From assembly GCA_029555205.1 (NCBI GenBank), contig JAKPTB010000080.1, forward strand, positions 62,001 through 126,000: a stretch of 64,000 nt of DNA. The letters run 5' to 3'. Position 1 is the stretch's first letter. The number at the start of each line of letters is the position of its first letter. Made by a program: the position numbers and the translations under genes. Of this stretch, positions 63,822-64,000 are shown piece after piece. The stretch comes from Bacillota bacterium (GTDB taxonomy: Bacteria; Bacillota; Desulfotomaculia; Desulfotomaculales; Pelotomaculaceae). Under the pieces are notes generated by a model that ran no database searches, was not told the origin of the DNA, and worked only from the letters and a program-made list of their open reading frames with translations.

Positions 63822-64000
63822 AGGGCCTGACCCTGGGCTACACGCAGGATCTCGAACAGGTAGCGGGCGTTTTCCACGAGGTCGGCAGTGCTGATATACT
63901 CCTCGCAGGTATGCGCCTTTTTCATGCCGATACCCAGAACAGCCGTGGGAATGCCCCTGTGATTGAAAATGTTGGCGTCACTGCCCCCGCCCGTCTTTTC
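63818..64000 (-). CDS. C-terminal end of M20-family peptidase (partial)
   Basis: The last 60 codons of a minus-strand gene run to the window edge. The sequence GGGSDANIFN, then GIPTAVLGIGMKKAHTCEEY, is the C-terminal metal-site region of M20 peptidases of the PepT-like group, with the metal His in KKAHT. The N-terminus lies outside the window. Confidence 0.9.
   Translation of the reverse strand, partial: EKTGGGSDANIFNHRGIPTAVLGIGMKKAHTCEEYISTADLVENARYLFEILRVAQGQAL

Noticed and set aside
1-64000. CRISPR array, tRNA, rRNA or prophage
   Set aside because: No regularly spaced repeats, no tRNA/rRNA-like sequence and no phage gene cluster were seen.

Overview
The window reads as chromosome of an endospore-forming, probably anaerobic Firmicute of the class Clostridia. 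A Desulfotomaculum/Pelotomaculum-like member of the Peptococcaceae is my best guess, made from family recognition only. The evidence is spoIIAA-spoIIAB-sigF, spoVAEA/spoVAF, spoIIM, dacF, ytfJ (gerW), codY, hslUV, a clostridial 2[4Fe-4S] ferredoxin, three 2-hydroxyacyl-CoA-dehydratase-activase-like proteins and strong AGGAGG ribosome-binding sites. Base composition looks close to balanced, and TTG/GTG starts are common. Almost every gene lies on the minus strand, so transcription runs from high to low coordinates.

Region A (1-34.1 kb) is the conserved housekeeping block known from Bacillus. In transcription order it runs dprA, topA, trmFO, xerC, hslV, hslU, codY, rpsB, tsf, pyrH, frr, (ferredoxin), uppS, cdsA, (ytvI-like), dxr, rseP, ispG, proS, (diacylglycerol glycosyltransferase-like), rimP, nusA, rnpM(ylxR), ylxQ, infB, rbfA, nrnA, truB, ribF, (two small unknown genes), rpsO, pnp, and the start of a probable polysaccharide deacetylase. 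It couples chromosome maintenance, translation initiation, RNA processing and turnover, and isoprenoid/phospholipid precursor synthesis. The flagellar operon and polC that sit in this block in Bacillus subtilis are absent here. Candidate leader RNAs precede rpsO and rpsB, and a terminator or attenuator separates rpsB from tsf.

Region B (34.1-38.9 kb) carries a bacterial end-joining operon (ku, ATP-dependent ligase, primase-polymerase; the LigD parts are separate proteins). The sporulation pair ytfI (DUF2953)-ytfJ (gerW) follows. Region C (38.9-44.4 kb) is the only sizeable plus-strand block and behaves as an accessory island. It holds a STAS protein with a metallo-beta-lactamase protein that has a degenerate kinase-like C-terminus, preceded by an attenuator-like leader. 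A PadR regulator and a permease-prefix protein follow, then an IS4-like insertion sequence and the remains of a membrane gene.

Region D (44.4-64 kb) returns to the minus strand. It contains trpS, an M50 protease, a DHH-CBS-tRNA nucleotidyltransferase fusion, a TrpB2, the three activase-like genes, spoVAF-spoVAEA, a dodecin, sigF-spoIIAB-spoIIAA, dacF, pdp, deoB, xerD and spoIIM. The spoIIM-to-sigF order matches Bacillus. Next to spoIIM, on the plus strand, is a 43-codon ORF that I read as a homologue of the FtsZ inhibitor MciZ. The window ends inside an M20-type peptidase gene.

The least-described items are the STAS/metallo-beta-lactamase module, the PASTA-like/ferredoxin fusion with an internal start, the small gene pair in front of rpsO, and the activase trio next to sporulation genes. 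I saw no CRISPR array, tRNA or rRNA gene.
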